Shown here piece after piece: positions 12,661-13,537 of a stretch of 13,537 nucleotides of DNA (position 1 is the stretch's first letter; each line of letters opens with the position of its first letter). The stretch is taken from contig CAMLID010000087.1 of the NCBI GenBank assembly GCA_946480055.1, positions 1 through 13,537 of the forward strand, given 5' to 3'. The position numbers were made by a program, and so were the translations under genes. The stretch is from an uncultured Lysobacter sp. Lineage in GTDB: Bacteria; Pseudomonadota; Gammaproteobacteria; Xanthomonadales; Xanthomonadaceae. The notes below the pieces were generated by a model that was not told where the DNA came from, made no database searches, and was given only the letters and a program-made list of their open reading frames with translations.

Positions 12661-13537
12661 ATGTCAGAAACGCTGATCGCCGCCGTCGTCGCGCTCGTGC
12701 TCGGCCACCTCGCGCAGTCGCTGGCGGCCTCGGTGCGGCATTACGGCTGGTACGCGGACTGGCTGCGCTGGCTGGGCGCGCGTTTCCCCGAAGACAGCAT
12801 CTGGCGCGGCCGCTGGGGCATCGCCCTGGCCCTGGTGCCGCCGCTGCTCGCCGTCGGGCTGTTCCAGCTTGCCCTGGACGAGCCGCTGTACGGCCTGGCC
12901 GGGCTGGTGTTCGGCATCGCCGTGCTGTTCTACGTCTGGGGCCCCCGGGATCTCGACCTGGACGTGGAGGCGATCGCCGCCGCGAACGATCCCATCTCGC
13001 GTCGCGCGGCCGCGGCCAGCCTGTGGCCGGAAGGCGAGACCCCGTCGCTGGACGGCGGTTCGCTGGTCGAAGCGGTGTTCCGCAACGCGCTGCGGCGCTG
13101 GTTCGGGGTGTTGTTCTGGTTCCTGCTGCTGGGCCCGTTCGGAGCGGTGCTGTACCGCCTGACCGCGCTGTCGGCCGAAGGCGAGGCCGCACGCGAACTG
13201 CCCGGCGAGACCATCGAGGGCGCGCGCACGCTGCTGGCGATCCTGGAATGGCCGGTGGCCCAGCTGTTGACCCTGGCGCTGGCCCTGGTCGGCAATTTCG
13301 ACACCGTGCTCGGCGCCTGGCGCGAATCCGGCGGCGCCGCGCTGAGCCTGGACAACCGCTTCCTGGGTGCGGTCGCACGCGCCAGCGTGAAGACCGAGCT
13401 GGCCGAAGAAGCCGCCGATTACGCCGAAGAGAACGGCACCGGCGCGAGCGCCGCCGCCCTGGCGGCCAGTTCGGAGCAGCCCGAACTGCGCGATGCGATG
13501 AGCCTGGTCTGGCGCAGCCTGCTGGTGTGGCTGGCGG
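12661..13537 (+). CDS. ampE: Regulatory signalling modulator AmpE (5' part)
   Basis: An inner-membrane protein linked in enterobacteria to beta-lactamase induction through the AmpD/AmpG/AmpR peptidoglycan-recycling circuit; its exact role is unknown. The first 292 codons are present and the frame is open at the window end. Hydrophobic segments lie at about residues 4-21, 52-70, 76-96, 145-170 and 196-217, with a further one starting at the edge. VALVLGHLAQSLAASVRHYGWYADWLRWLG at the N-terminus and YVWGPRDLDLDVEAI at about 95-109 are typical of Xanthomonadaceae AmpE. ATG at 12661 has GGAG 10 bp upstream. In many genomes ampE follows ampD; here the preceding gene is nudC, so ampD would have to be elsewhere or downstream. 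Confidence 0.9.
   Translation, partial: MSETLIAAVVALVLGHLAQSLAASVRHYGWYADWLRWLGARFPEDSIWRGRWGIALALVPPLLAVGLFQLALDEPLYGLAGLVFGIAVLFYVWGPRDLDLDVEAIAAANDPISRRAAAASLWPEGETPSLDGGSLVEAVFRNALRRWFGVLFWFLLLGPFGAVLYRLTALSAEGEAARELPGETIEGARTLLAILEWPVAQLLTLALALVGNFDTVLGAWRESGGAALSLDNRFLGAVARASVKTELAEEAADYAEENGTGASAAALAASSEQPELRDAMSLVWRSLLVWLA

Overview
The window is GC-rich chromosomal DNA from a gammaproteobacterium, most likely a Lysobacter-like member of the Xanthomonadaceae. This rests on protein resemblance (RppH, ErpA, NudC and AmpE all read like their Xanthomonadaceae versions), on the very high GC of third codon positions, and on GTAG/GTGG-headed REP palindromes. I made the assignment from memory of the families, without any search.

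Layout. 1-498 is the C-terminal end of an AcrB-like RND efflux pump, closed by a good intrinsic terminator. 499-1487 is almost 1 kb of non-coding DNA between two convergent genes: a four-member REP array, a hairpin-rich dispersed element, and a 22-copy CAACGG/CAACTG hexamer array. On the minus strand follow a small phasin gene with its own promoter and terminator, queD (queuosine/preQ0 synthesis) and an elongator tRNA-Met gene. On the plus strand come rppH (mRNA 5'-pyrophosphohydrolase), a probable Fur box, bfd and bfr. The last two form an iron storage and release pair, with a terminator after bfr.

4490-8062 is a four-gene minus-strand cluster that I cannot match to any characterised system. 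Its first gene encodes a TPR-like regulator carrying two different winged-helix regions. It is followed by a cytosolic five-bladed beta-propeller, a DUF899 thioredoxin-like protein and a six-helix membrane protein with two HG motifs. This is the best candidate for undescribed biology here. A GTAG-headed repeat and a DUF4126 membrane protein gene lie upstream of it.

8966-13537 is a plus-strand run: DUF6776-type membrane coiled-coil protein, bactofilin, a second DUF6776 paralogue, erpA (Fe-S cluster insertion), nudC (NAD-cap/NADH hydrolase, overlapping erpA by 4 bp) and the start of ampE, which runs off the window. The bactofilin sandwiched between two paralogous single-pass membrane proteins suggests one cell-envelope or cytoskeletal module. 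erpA appears to have its own heat-shock (RpoH-type) promoter. Two other genes have -10-like hexamers exactly 6 bp before ATG, which hints at leaderless transcripts.
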